Made by a program: the position numbers and the translations under genes. Source: DASPTT01 sp035623275 (GTDB lineage Bacteria; Actinomycetota; Acidimicrobiia; Acidimicrobiales; UBA8190). Taken from it: a DNA stretch of 43,406 nt. The notes under the pieces are model-generated. The model searched no databases. It was not told the DNA's origin and saw nothing but the letters and a program-made list of their open reading frames with translations. Position 1 is the first letter of the stretch, and the number at the start of each line of letters is the position of its first letter. The stretch covers positions 1 through 43,406 of the forward strand of contig DASPTT010000030.1 of the NCBI GenBank assembly GCA_035623275.1. The letters run 5' to 3'. Positions 16,895 through 24,817 of this stretch are shown in pieces.

Positions 16895-17710
16895 TCAGTC
16901 GGCGGACCGGCGCGACCGGACGTACTCGGCCGTGCCCGCCAGGAAACCGGCGACGTCGGCCGCCTTGGACGACGCAAGGTCGCCGAACCACGCGGGCACG
17001 TAGACCTCGAGCGCGCCGGCGCGCAGGCCCTCGAGGACGGCGTCGACGGCCTCGCCGACGGTGATGGGCGTGACGTCGGCGTCGAACGGGTCGTTGTCCG
17101 GCAAGGTGAAGAGCTCGGTGTCCACCACGCCGGGGTACACGGTCATGGCGCGCACCCCCGTGTCCCACAGGTCGACCGCCAGCGACTCCGAGAACACGGC
17201 CAGGGCCGCCTTGGACGCGCTATAGGCCGCCTCGCCCGGTGAGCTGAGCACGGCGGCCACCGAGGCCACGTTGACGATGCGCCCGTGGCCGCGGGCCAGC
17301 ATGCCCGGCAGCAGGGCCAGGGTGAGGCGGGCCGGCGACAGGAAGTTCACGGCCATGACCTGCTCCACCGTGGCCGCGTCGAGCCGGGTGGCGTGGCGCC
17401 GCTTGGGGATCCCGGCGTTGTTGACGAGCACGTCGACGCCGCCGAGCTCCTCCACCGCCGCTGCTGCCAGGCGGTCGACGGCGGCAGGGTCGGCCAGGTC
17501 CACCACCCACATGCGCGACGCGGGGGCATGGGCGCGACAGCGCTCGAGGGTCTGCGCCAGCCGGTCGGCCCGGCGAGCGCAGATGCCCACCACCGCACCG
17601 GCGGCCGCCATGGCCTCGGCCAGGCCAGCGCCGATCCCCGACGAGGCGCCGGTCACGAGCACGCGTCGTCCCTCCAGCCCGTAGCCGAACCCCTCGGTGT
17701 CCCCCGCCAC
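16895..17710 (-). CDS. Short-chain dehydrogenase/reductase
   Basis: NAD(P)-dependent oxidoreductase of the classical SDR fold, 271 residues. Cofactor motif TGASSGIG at 20-27, NNAG at 97-100, and the catalytic set S150, Y163, K167 (YSASK). The C-terminal PGVVDTELF segment is typical. An Arg at the end of the second strand region (CARRADR) favours NADP(H). The start is GTG at 17710, 2 nt after the stop of the epoxide hydrolase gene, so the two are cotranscribed and probably act on related alcohols or ketones. The substrate is unknown. Confidence 0.93.
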   Translation of the reverse strand: MAGDTEGFGYGLEGRRVLVTGASSGIGAGLAEAMAAAGAVVGICARRADRLAQTLERCRAHAPASRMWVVDLADPAAVDRLAAAAVEELGGVDVLVNNAGIPKRRHATRLDAATVEQVMAVNFLSPARLTLALLPGMLARGHGRIVNVASVAAVLSSPGEAAYSASKAALAVFSESLAVDLWDTGVRAMTVYPGVVDTELFTLPDNDPFDADVTPITVGEAVDAVLEGLRAGALEVYVPAWFGDLASSKAADVAGFLAGTAEYVRSRRSAD

Positions 17711-17712
17711 CG

Positions 17713-18687
17713 TCAACCCCCCAGGTCCAGGCCGTCGAGGAATCCCACCAGCGCGGTGTTGACCTCGGCCGGCTGCTCCTGCTGCACCCAGTGCCCCGCC
17801 CCCTCGACGAGGACGGTGCCGCGGGGGTCGAGGAGCCACCCCTCCATGCGCTCGGGCGACCACATGCGGATCGCGCCGTCGAGCGCACCGGCGATGAAGA
17901 ACGCCGGGACCTCCACCTTGGCGCCGGCCAGGTGCGCGGATCGTTCCCAATTGCGGTCCATGTTGCGGTACCAGTTGATGCCGCCGGTGAACCCGGTGCG
18001 CGCGAACTCCGTGACGTACACGTCGAGCTCCTCCTGGGTGATCCAGGTCGGGAGCGCGCCAGGCTCGGGGATGCGCTCGACGAGGCCCCGCCCGTCGTCG
18101 GGTCCGAGGACCCCGCCCTCGCTCGACCCGCCGGCCCACGCCGTCAGGATCCGGGTCACGGTGGTGCGCGGGTCGGCCCCGAGGTCGGCGTCGGCCACGC
18201 CGGGCGCCTGGAAGTAGCTGATGTAGAAGAACACCCCCGGGTTGCGCGCCTCGAAGTTGGCCACCGGTGGGCGCGTGGGACGCGGGATGAACGGCACGCT
18301 CATCCCGACCACGCCGTGCAGCCGCCCCGGCGTGCGCAGCGCCACGCCCCAGGCCACCATGGCCCCCCAGTCGTGGCCCACCACCACCGCCTTGTCGATG
18401 GCCAGCGCGTCGAGCAGGCCGACGACGTCGCCACAGAGGTCGTCGAGCCCGTAGGCGGACACCTCCTCGGGGCGCGACGAGCGGCCGTAGCCGCGCATGT
18501 CGGGGGCCACGGCCCGGTACCCCGCGTCGGCCAGGGCGGGGAGCTGGTGGCGCCACGAGTAGGCCAGCTCGGGGAAGCCGTGGAGCAGGACCACCGCCGG
18601 CCCGACCCCGGCCTCCAGGACGTGCAGGTCGATCCCGTTGGCCCGCACGAGCCGTCCGGGAGCGGGGCTCGACGCGCCCACGATCAC
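17713..18687 (-). CDS. Epoxide hydrolase-like alpha/beta hydrolase
   Basis: Soluble alpha/beta hydrolase of 324 residues with features of epoxide hydrolases. HGFPE (36-40) forms the oxyanion site, the nucleophile is Asp106 in GHDWGA, and the catalytic His is near 299 in GAGHWVQQEQP. Cap-domain Tyr candidates occur in FYISYF and NWYRN. This Asp-nucleophile architecture is shared with haloalkane dehalogenases, but the lid sequence and HGFPE favour epoxide hydrolase. The GTG start at 18687 overlaps the stop codon of a 28-codon mini-ORF (GTGA) and has no Shine-Dalgarno of its own, so translation may depend on coupling. Confidence 0.88.
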   Translation of the reverse strand: MIVGASSPAPGRLVRANGIDLHVLEAGVGPAVVLLHGFPELAYSWRHQLPALADAGYRAVAPDMRGYGRSSRPEEVSAYGLDDLCGDVVGLLDALAIDKAVVVGHDWGAMVAWGVALRTPGRLHGVVGMSVPFIPRPTRPPVANFEARNPGVFFYISYFQAPGVADADLGADPRTTVTRILTAWAGGSSEGGVLGPDDGRGLVERIPEPGALPTWITQEELDVYVTEFARTGFTGGINWYRNMDRNWERSAHLAGAKVEVPAFFIAGALDGAIRMWSPERMEGWLLDPRGTVLVEGAGHWVQQEQPAEVNTALVGFLDGLDLGG

Positions 18688-18770
18688 GCGTCCGCGATCA
18701 TGCGGCCACCGTGGCGGCCGCGGACCGCGGCTCGCGGACCAGTCCCGCCCCGGATCACGAGATCGTGCAT
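18684..18770 (-). pseudogene. 28-codon mini-ORF, possible remnant of an amidohydrolase gene
   Basis: An ATG at 18770 is preceded by AAGGAG at ideal spacing and opens a 28-residue frame beginning MHDLVIRGGT. This is the stereotyped opening of D-aminoacylase/amidohydrolase-family-3 proteins. After about ten residues the sequence becomes Arg/Gly-rich and ends in a TGA that overlaps the GTG start of the epoxide hydrolase gene. The simplest reading is a gene collapsed by an internal deletion whose translation-initiation region now drives the downstream gene. A chance match of a short peptide cannot be excluded. Confidence 0.4.
18756..18767. promoter_or_regulatory. Small dyad near the mini-ORF start
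   Basis: CACGAGATCGTG has perfect arms CACGA/TCGTG around GA. It covers the first codons of the mini-ORF ahead of the epoxide hydrolase gene. It could be an operator or an RNA hairpin at the initiation site; the dyad is short and may be coincidental. Confidence 0.2.
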
Positions 18771-18886
18771 GGTGCCGCTCCTTCCACGCGCCGGCGGTTC
18801 ATCGTAGGCGGAGGGCTCCCGGGTGCGCCCGATGCGCCCGGCGGCCCCGGGGTTTATCCTGCGGGCACGAACGACCGGGAGGCACG

Positions 18887-19372
18887 ATGACCACCGCATT
18901 CGAGATCGCTCCCACCGCCATCCACCGGGGCGAGGACGAGCTGCCCTTCGTCACCGCGCCGGACTCGACCCGCATCCAGCTGCTGCAGGTGGACCTGGCC
19001 GCCGGCGTATGGGTCGTCCGCACGTTGTTCCCGCCCGGGGTCACCGTGCAGACGCACAAGCACACGGGGCAGGTCTTCGCCTTCACCACGACGGGGAGCT
19101 GGCACTACCTCGAGAGCCCGGAGGCCGTGAACGTGGCCGGGTCCTACCTCTTCGAGCCGGCGGGATCGGTGCACACGCTCCACGTGCCGTCGGCCAATGA
19201 GCAGGTCACCGACGCGTGGTTCGTGATCCACGGCGCCAACCTCAACCTGACCCCCGAGGGCGCCGTGGAGATGGTCATCGACGCAGCCGGGATGCTCGCC
19301 GTCTACCGGGCGATGTGCGAGGCCGAGCACGGCGTGGCGGACCCTCCGGTGGTCGTGGTGGGAACCGAGTGA
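18887..19372 (+). CDS. Cupin-domain protein (dihydroxyacetophenone dioxygenase-like)
   Basis: Single-domain cupin of 161 residues. The metal-binding motif 1 is recognisable in PPGVTVQTHKHTGQVFAFTTTGSWHY (His residues of HKH), and motif 2 in FEPAGSVHTLHVP. The overall layout resembles 2,4'-dihydroxyacetophenone dioxygenase-like and acetylacetone-cleaving cupins, which bind Fe(II) and cleave C-C bonds with oxygen. The substrate is not determined. The ATG at 18887 has GGGAGG upstream; longer in-frame starts have no support. It is divergent from the epoxide hydrolase gene and convergent with the exported Cys-rich protein gene. Confidence 0.8.
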   Translation: MTTAFEIAPTAIHRGEDELPFVTAPDSTRIQLLQVDLAAGVWVVRTLFPPGVTVQTHKHTGQVFAFTTTGSWHYLESPEAVNVAGSYLFEPAGSVHTLHVPSANEQVTDAWFVIHGANLNLTPEGAVEMVIDAAGMLAVYRAMCEAEHGVADPPVVVVGTE

Positions 19373-19388
19373 TCCACGGGGGGCGGGG

Positions 19389-20054
19389 CTAGCTGCGGCA
19401 GTAGCCGTAGGGGTCGATGGAGCCGCCGTCCTGCACGGCCCAGGAGTTGTGCGCCTCGTTCATGTAGGCGGCGGGGCACGGGTCGGTGATGATGATCATC
19501 TTCTGCCCGGGCGCGCACGGGTACGAGCTGATGCAGGTCGTCGCCTGGTGCCCCTGGGAGTCCCCTGGGCACACCAGCTGGAAACCGGGAGCGGCGTAGG
19601 CGGTGAGGTAGGCCAGGGCCGGCCCGCACCCGTAGGCGGTGGCCTGGCCCTCGGGCGGCACCCCGTTCGACGCCGGCGCGGATGCCGGCGCGACCGTCGT
19701 GGTGGGGACCGGTGGGGGCGGCGGCGGGGGAGGCGGCGGCGCGGTGGTCGTGGGCACCGTCGTGGTCACGGGGACCGTGGTCGGCGTCACTACCGCCTGC
19801 GTCGTGGTCGGGACGTGCGCGCCCAGCGTCGCCAGCGCGTCTCGGTGCACGGTGGCGGCGGCGTCGGAGGGGGCGAGGCCGCTCACCATGAGGACGACGG
19901 CGCCGGCCAGCAGCGCGGGTGTGACGGCGGCGGCGAGCCAGTGGGTCCACCGGCGCGCCACGCGCCCGGACGACGTGGGGCCGCGGCGGCGGCGGGGCGG
20001 GGCGCCGGCGTCGGCCGGCTGCATGCGGGCGTGCGAGGTCGCGGTGATGCGCAC
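19389..20054 (-). CDS. Membrane-anchored exported protein with Pro-rich linker and Cys-rich C-terminal domain
   Basis: Unrecognised protein of 221 residues. Residues 1-37 are basic, 38-60 form a hydrophobic anchor or signal, and about 78-120 are a Thr/Val/Pro linker with eleven consecutive prolines. About 85 C-terminal residues form a compact domain beginning GQATAYGCG and containing six cysteines (GCG, LVCPG, TTCISSYPC, DPCP, YCRS), consistent with disulfides outside the cell. The opening GQATAYG and ITDPCP recall double-psi barrel (RlpA-like) domains, but the similarity is weak. The GTG at 20054 has AAGGA 8 nt upstream. A cell-wall role is a guess. Confidence 0.7.
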   Translation of the reverse strand: MRITATSHARMQPADAGAPPRRRRGPTSSGRVARRWTHWLAAAVTPALLAGAVVLMVSGLAPSDAAATVHRDALATLGAHVPTTTQAVVTPTTVPVTTTVPTTTAPPPPPPPPPPVPTTTVAPASAPASNGVPPEGQATAYGCGPALAYLTAYAAPGFQLVCPGDSQGHQATTCISSYPCAPGQKMIIITDPCPAAYMNEAHNSWAVQDGGSIDPYGYCRS

Positions 20055-20179
20055 GACGAGGTTCCTTCGAGGGTCGCGTCGGTGCCGATCCCCGCTGCGG
20101 TCCCCGGGTCGCGGCGTGGCGACCGGGTCCCGCGGGTCCGGGGTTCGACGTTGTCGCCGGAGTGATCGGCGGGCGGTCC

Positions 20180-20201
20180 CCGAAAGTTGACGGGTTTTCG
20201 G
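20180..20201. promoter_or_regulatory. CCGAAA-N10-TTTCGG dyad upstream of exported protein gene
   Basis: Perfect 6-bp arms separated by 10 bp lie about 130 bp upstream of the exported-protein start, in an otherwise featureless GC-rich spacer. An operator is possible. Arm length and the lack of a second copy keep this tentative. Confidence 0.25.
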
Positions 20202-20280
20202 ACAACCCTGCCCGGGCCGGCCCCGACGGCGCCCGCCCGTGGCCGTGGCCGGCGCGGCCGGCGGGGCCCGTGGGGGCGAC

Positions 20281-20315
20281 CCCCGCCCGACGCGCCTGGC
20301 GCGGCGCGGGCGGGG
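20281..20315 (-). terminator. GC-rich hairpin directly after the CBS-ABC1 kinase stop
   Basis: CCCCGCCCG and CGGGCGGGG form a perfect 9-bp stem around a 17-nt loop that can itself pair. It begins immediately after the TGA of the kinase gene. There is no U-tract on the transcribed strand, so it may act as a 3' end stabiliser or as a non-canonical actinobacterial terminator. Confidence 0.5.
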
Positions 20316-22121
20316 TCAGGCCGGGAAGGTGACGCCGAGCTCCTGCGCTCTGGCCGCGATCTCCTCGGGCATCACGTTCTTGAAGAGGAACAGGTCCTGG
20401 GCCATGCGGTAGTTCGGCGCCAGCCCCTTGACGTAGCGTTCGAAGTAGAAGACCTGCTTGGCCACGAGCATGAGCTCCTGTGGTGCCTTCGCCCCCATCG
20501 ACTCGGCCAGCGCCACCTGCTGCTTGAAGATCTCGCCCAGATCCACCGACGAGGTGTCGAGCTCCAACATGGGCTGCAAGACCATCTGGAGGCGCATCCC
20601 CACCTCCTCGTCCGTCCCGATCGCCTCGTCGAGCACACCGACGTCCTTGTAGTTGCGCACGACCCGCGCCCAGTCGTTGTCGACGAGCGCGGTGCGGAAC
20701 AGGTCGATGATCAACTTCTTCCACGCGTGGGGCAGCTCGCCCATGAGTCCGAAGTCGAGATAGGCGATGCGGCCGTCGTCGAGCACCCAGATGTTGCCGG
20801 CATGGACGTCGCCGTGGAAGGGCCCGTGGATGCAGATGGCCTCCATGGAGACTTTGATCCCCTTGCGCAGCAGCGTCTGGGTGTCGATCCCGCGCTCGCG
20901 CAGGATCTCGAAGGAGTCCACCGGCACCCCGTACATGCGCTCCATGCAGATGACGCGCGGGCCGCAGTAGTCCCAGTAGACCTCGGGCGCGGTCACGTCC
21001 TCGTTGTCGCCGAACGCGCCGATGGCGTCGCGAAAGCGACTCTGGCGGTGCGCCTCGAGCGCGCAGACGACCTCCTGGTTCGCGGTCGTGTACATGTCGG
21101 TGACGAAGGTGCACAGCTGGAGGCGGTCACCGAGCTTGGTCCGCTCGCCCAGACGGGCGAGGCGGTAGAGGATGCGGAGGTCCGCGTTCATCGTCTTGCG
21201 GATCCCGGGACGCTGGACCTTCAGGACCGCCTCCCGGCCGTCGGGCAGGACGCACGCGTGGACCTGGGCGATGGAGGCCGAGGCCAGGGGCTCGTCGTCG
21301 AACCACTTGAAGAGCTGGGCGGGCGGGCGGCCGAGGTCCTCGCGGATGACCCTGCGGACCTCGGACGCGGGGAACGGGGGGACGCTGTCGAGGCAGCGCT
21401 TGCACGCCTCGGCCAGCGGCTCGGGGAACACCCCGGGCGACGAGGTCACCAGCTGGCCCGCCTTGACGAAGGTGGGGCCGAGCCGCTCGAAGGCGTCGAC
21501 GAGCCCCGACGAGGCGGCGAAGGCCAGCGAGCGCCCCCGCCGGCGCACCACCCAGCGCGTCAGCGCCCGAGCCACCGACCAGAACATGACCCACCCCACC
21601 GCCATCAGCCGCACGACGTCGCCCACGACGGGCTTGTCGAGTGGCGGCGCGTCCACGGTGATGGCCGTCGCCGGCGGCCCCTCGGCCCAGGGCCCGCGGA
21701 AGGAGGTGAGGATCCCGGTGGGCGCCCGCTCGGCACGGGGCGCCTCCGAGGCGCGCGCCAGCGCGCTGTCGCCGCTCACGATGCCCACCAGGGCTCCCGC
21801 CTGGACCACCGGGACGTGGCGGATGCCGTGCCTCGACATGAGCTCGTGGGCACGCTCGAGCGGGCTGTCGGGTTCGACGGTGACGAGCCCGAGGCTCATG
21901 CGCGTGGCCACGGTGGCGGTCGTCGGGTCCGCGCCGTCCACGACCAGAGTGACGATGTCGCGCTCGGTGAGCATCCCCACCGGTCGCCCCGACTCGTCGA
22001 CCACCACGGCGGCCGAGCGCCCGCCCGCCCGCAGGGCGCGGGCGGCGTCAACCACCGAATCGGTGCGCCGCACCGAGAGCACGTCGCGCTCCATCGCTTC
22101 GCCCACCGTCGCCGGTTCCAT
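20316..22121 (-). CDS. CBS-pair / ABC1 (UbiB-like) atypical kinase fusion
   Basis: A 601-residue fusion. Residues about 8-125 form two CBS motifs (VRRTDSVVDAARALRAGG...GMLTERDIV and VEPDSPLERAHELMSRHGIRHVPVV), a likely adenylate-binding sensor. Residues about 200-600 are an ABC1/UbiB-type kinase: KxGQ at 220-223, Ala/Ser loop ASASIAQVH, Lys301 in LKVQRPG, catalytic HGDVHAGN (436-443), and DFG at 456-458. A hydrophobic stretch near 165-185 lies between. In the ExD motif the Asp appears to be Val352 (E350-V-V). ATG 22121 was chosen; a GTG six codons upstream is possible. Family members act in isoprenoid-lipid or membrane homeostasis; the substrate here is unknown. Confidence 0.88.
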   Translation of the reverse strand: MEPATVGEAMERDVLSVRRTDSVVDAARALRAGGRSAAVVVDESGRPVGMLTERDIVTLVVDGADPTTATVATRMSLGLVTVEPDSPLERAHELMSRHGIRHVPVVQAGALVGIVSGDSALARASEAPRAERAPTGILTSFRGPWAEGPPATAITVDAPPLDKPVVGDVVRLMAVGWVMFWSVARALTRWVVRRRGRSLAFAASSGLVDAFERLGPTFVKAGQLVTSSPGVFPEPLAEACKRCLDSVPPFPASEVRRVIREDLGRPPAQLFKWFDDEPLASASIAQVHACVLPDGREAVLKVQRPGIRKTMNADLRILYRLARLGERTKLGDRLQLCTFVTDMYTTANQEVVCALEAHRQSRFRDAIGAFGDNEDVTAPEVYWDYCGPRVICMERMYGVPVDSFEILRERGIDTQTLLRKGIKVSMEAICIHGPFHGDVHAGNIWVLDDGRIAYLDFGLMGELPHAWKKLIIDLFRTALVDNDWARVVRNYKDVGVLDEAIGTDEEVGMRLQMVLQPMLELDTSSVDLGEIFKQQVALAESMGAKAPQELMLVAKQVFYFERYVKGLAPNYRMAQDLFLFKNVMPEEIAARAQELGVTFPA

Positions 22122-22196
22122 CACCCGATCTTCTCGCACCCGGCCCGTCTGCCACGCCCGGCGCGGGCGACGGTCGGCATCGCTCGTCGAGGCGAC

Positions 22197-23084
22197 TCAG
22201 CCGGCGGCCCGGGCGTCGGCGTTGACGACGCCGAAGGGGCCGGGCTCGCGCCGGCGCAGCCGCAGCACGACGGGCCCCGCCTGGCGCAGGGCCCGGGGCA
22301 GCACCGGGGTCGAGGCCTTGCTGGCCCGGCAGTAGGCCCGGAAGGCGGCCTCGTGCACCGGCGTCCAGGGGAAGTCGAAGCGCCCACGCAGCACCGGGGG
22401 GAGCATGCCCACGCCGAGGAAGTACAGGACGCGGCCGAGGGGCACCCCTGCCGCGCCCCACAGCGACGCCGGCAGCCAGCGCGCCGGGGACCCGCCCACG
22501 GCGAAGCGGGCGCGGGCGCGCAGGCTCTGGACGACGTCGTTGTCCTCCAGGACCTCGTCCACCATGACGGTGAGATAGCCGTCGAACTCCCGCCACGTGG
22601 CCGGCAGCTCGGCCCGTCGCACGCCCAGGACGTCGCCGAGCTCAAGCCACTGCGACCAGAACTCCTCGCGCTCGTCGGCGTCGAGCGTCGTGCCCATCAG
22701 CTGGTGCCCGCGGATCATCGCCAGGGCGATCGACGCGTGCACCCAGGCGTAGGCGGCGGGGTCCAGGGCGCTGTAGCGCCGCCCGCGCCCGTCGACGCCC
22801 CGGATGGCCCGGTGCGCTTCCCGCAGCCGGCGGGCGAGCTCGTCGACCGAGGCCCGGTCGCCGTAGCCGAGCAGCATCACGTAGTCGACGGTGCGGAAGA
22901 AGCGTCCCCAGGGATCGGCGTCGAAGGTGGAGAAGTCGCGCGTCCCGGCGGCGACGACCGGGTGCGCGGCCTGCAGGGCGAGGGCGAAGCCCGCGCCACC
23001 GGCCGCCGCCCGTGGATCGCTGACGCGGCGGCAGAGGATCGAGTCGGGACCGAGCAGCGCGCCCGCACGCGCCTGTGCGCTCAC
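22197..23084 (-). CDS. MpaB-family (DUF2236) oxygenase, second copy
   Basis: Protein of 295 residues of the MpaB/Lcp-like DUF2236 family, which are haem-linked oxygenases or oxidoreductases where studied. Family features are GFALALQAAHPVVAAGTRDFSTF with the conserved His, the FRTVDYV helix, and YAWVHASIALAMIRGHQL. The C-terminal region GRFDFPWTPVHEAAFRAYCRA is also typical. It starts at GTG 23084, overlapping the stop of the first copy by 4 bp, so it is translationally coupled. Divergence from its neighbour is substantial; it is not a recent duplicate. The substrate is unknown. Confidence 0.8.
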   Translation of the reverse strand: MSAQARAGALLGPDSILCRRVSDPRAAAGGAGFALALQAAHPVVAAGTRDFSTFDADPWGRFFRTVDYVMLLGYGDRASVDELARRLREAHRAIRGVDGRGRRYSALDPAAYAWVHASIALAMIRGHQLMGTTLDADEREEFWSQWLELGDVLGVRRAELPATWREFDGYLTVMVDEVLEDNDVVQSLRARARFAVGGSPARWLPASLWGAAGVPLGRVLYFLGVGMLPPVLRGRFDFPWTPVHEAAFRAYCRASKASTPVLPRALRQAGPVVLRLRRREPGPFGVVNADARAAG

Positions 23085-24079
23085 GGCGGCGCGGCGCCGA
23101 CACGCCGGCGCGCGTCGAGCAGCTGCGGCGGCGGGCCGCCGACCCGGCCCAGGGCCCGCACCAGGGCGCGGCAGGCCGCCACCTGGGGCACGGGGGGCTC
23201 GGCCAGGCGCAGCAGCCGGCGGGCGACCGGCGGCAGCACGGCCGTGGCCCCGGCCACCAGCAGGGCCCACGCCGGGCGGGCGGCGGCGGGCAGGCCGGGC
23301 CCGGCCCGGAGGAACCGGACGGCCAGCACCGCCTGCTCGCCCACCGCCAGGCTGGGGCGGTGCCGGCGCATCGCCGCGTCGAGCTCGGCCCACGAGCGCG
23401 GCGGGCTCGCCACGCCCATCGCCTCGCCCACCCGAGCCGTCTCGGCCACATAGGCGTCGAGCTCGTCGTCGGTCATGGGGTGCGCGGCGAACCGCCGGTT
23501 GCCCGCGGCGATGGCCAGGTACTCCGTGCAGTGCACCCAGTCGACGAGCTCGGGGTCCGCGGCGTCGTAGGGCCGGCCGTCGGGCGTGGTGCCCACCACC
23601 CGGCGGTGCACGGCCTGGACGCGCCGGCACCACGCGTCGGCCTCGGCGCTCGACCCGTAGACGACGCCCTGGACGAACTCCGCGGTCCGCCGGGTGCGCC
23701 CGAGGAAGTCGCCGCCGAAGGCACTGTGGTCCCACACCCCCGCCATCGCCCGCGGGTGCAGCGCCTGGAGCATGAACGCGCTCAGCCCCGACGGCGCCAG
23801 CGCGACGTCCGCGTGCACGCGCCAGGCGACGCTCCCGGGCCCGAACCACCCCGGGTCGCCGGGGTCGCACGGCGCCGCCGTGCGCGTCCGGGGGCGGGGG
23901 CGGGGCCCCAGGCCGCGCAGGGCGAGGGCCAGCACGGGGGCGAGCACCGGCGCGCCGAGCCCGGACATGGCCCCGGCGACACCGCCCGCCATCGTCTCGG
24001 CCGCTCCAGCGCGCGGGGGCACCCATGTCGGTTCGTCCGGCAACTGCGCCCGCGCCGGCGTGGCACCGGTCACCGTCAT
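23081..24079 (-). CDS. MpaB-family (DUF2236) oxygenase, first copy
   Basis: Protein of 332 residues with the DUF2236 layout: FMLQALHPRAMAGVWDHSAFGGDFLGR with the likely haem-associated His, a TAEFVQGVVYG helix and LVDWVHCTEYLAIAAG. The N-terminal about 60 residues include an Ala/Gly/Leu-rich segment and an Arg/Pro run. The ATG at 24079 has GGAGG upstream and overlaps the TetR stop (ATGA). Coupled expression with the regulator suggests autoregulation of the whole unit. Confidence 0.8.
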   Translation of the reverse strand: MTVTGATPARAQLPDEPTWVPPRAGAAETMAGGVAGAMSGLGAPVLAPVLALALRGLGPRPRPRTRTAAPCDPGDPGWFGPGSVAWRVHADVALAPSGLSAFMLQALHPRAMAGVWDHSAFGGDFLGRTRRTAEFVQGVVYGSSAEADAWCRRVQAVHRRVVGTTPDGRPYDAADPELVDWVHCTEYLAIAAGNRRFAAHPMTDDELDAYVAETARVGEAMGVASPPRSWAELDAAMRRHRPSLAVGEQAVLAVRFLRAGPGLPAAARPAWALLVAGATAVLPPVARRLLRLAEPPVPQVAACRALVRALGRVGGPPPQLLDARRRVGAAPP

Positions 24080-24753
24080 CGACGCGACCTCCGGGCATCC
24101 TCGGTGGCCGGCGGGGGCGAGAGCGACGCCAGGGCCGGCACCAGGTACGTGCGGGCGAAGGCGCGCGCGTCGTCGTCGGTCTCGAGGGGGATGCAGCTCT
24201 GGGGCGTGAGGAGGAACGACACCGACAGCCGCACCGCCAGCTCGGCCGCGGCGTCCGGGTCGAACCCGGCCAGCCGCCCGGCGCGCTGCCCGGCGCGGAT
24301 GTGCCCGGCCAGGTACGCACGGGCCAGGGCGACCATGGCCCCGCCCTGGCGCACGAGCACTGTGGCGAGCATCTCGGGCTCGCGTTGGAGGGTCCGCTGG
24401 ACGAGCGGGTGGAGCCGCACCGCGGCGAGCGTCGCCGTGAAGCCCTCGACCAGCTGCTGCTCGGGCGACGCCATGCCGGCCACGACCGCATCCACCTGGG
24501 CGAACACCCGGCGACCCTCCCGGAACAGCACGGCCCGCAGCAGGTCGTCCTTGCCGGCGAAGCGGCGGTAGACGGTCACCCGGGCGATGCCGACGCGCCG
24601 GGCCACCGCCTCGACGCTCAGGTTCCGGATGCCGAAGTCGAGGACGTGCTCGTAGGCGGCGTCGAGGATCCGCTCCCCCGTCGTGTCGCCCGTCGGCCCG
24701 GCCGGGCCCAGGATCGTGGCCAGCGACGAGGCCGGGGCTGTAACAGAAGCCAT
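24076..24753 (-). CDS. TetR-family transcriptional regulator
   Basis: Repressor-type protein of 225 residues. The N-terminal helix-turn-helix is clear (about 25-75: ERILDAAYEHVLDFG, LSVEAVARRVGIARVTVYRRFAGKDDLLRAV). The C-terminal ligand domain is not diagnostic. It is the first gene of a unit with two DUF2236 oxygenase genes, to the first of which it is coupled by a 4-bp overlap. A 15-bp dyad lies 5 bp before its ATG, so autorepression is likely. No Shine-Dalgarno precedes the ATG, which suggests a leaderless or nearly leaderless transcript. The oxygenase substrate or product is a plausible ligand. Confidence 0.92.
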   Translation of the reverse strand: MASVTAPASSLATILGPAGPTGDTTGERILDAAYEHVLDFGIRNLSVEAVARRVGIARVTVYRRFAGKDDLLRAVLFREGRRVFAQVDAVVAGMASPEQQLVEGFTATLAAVRLHPLVQRTLQREPEMLATVLVRQGGAMVALARAYLAGHIRAGQRAGRLAGFDPDAAAELAVRLSVSFLLTPQSCIPLETDDDARAFARTYLVPALASLSPPPATEDARRSRR

Positions 24754-24758
24754 GATTT

Positions 24759-24773
24759 TGTAACTTTGTCACA
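24759..24773. promoter_or_regulatory. TetR autoregulatory operator candidate
   Basis: TGTAACTTTGTCACA is a dyad with 6-bp arms (TGTAAC/GTCACA, one mismatch) around TTT. It stands in a locally AT-rich island immediately upstream of the TetR start codon. A partial copy, CTGTAACAG (24739-24747), lies inside the first codons of the gene. Position and symmetry fit an operator covering the promoter. Confidence 0.55.
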
Positions 24774-24817
24774 TGATCGGGCCGGGGACAAGCTTCTCCG
24801 GCCGCCGTGGCCGCCGC

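Noticed and set aside
20187..23453. Open frame of 1088 codons on the plus strand opposite the kinase and oxygenase genes
   Set aside because: It runs antisense to three well-supported genes, is dominated by Arg, Gly, Pro, His and Val, and shows no domain. Long antisense frames are expected at this GC content.
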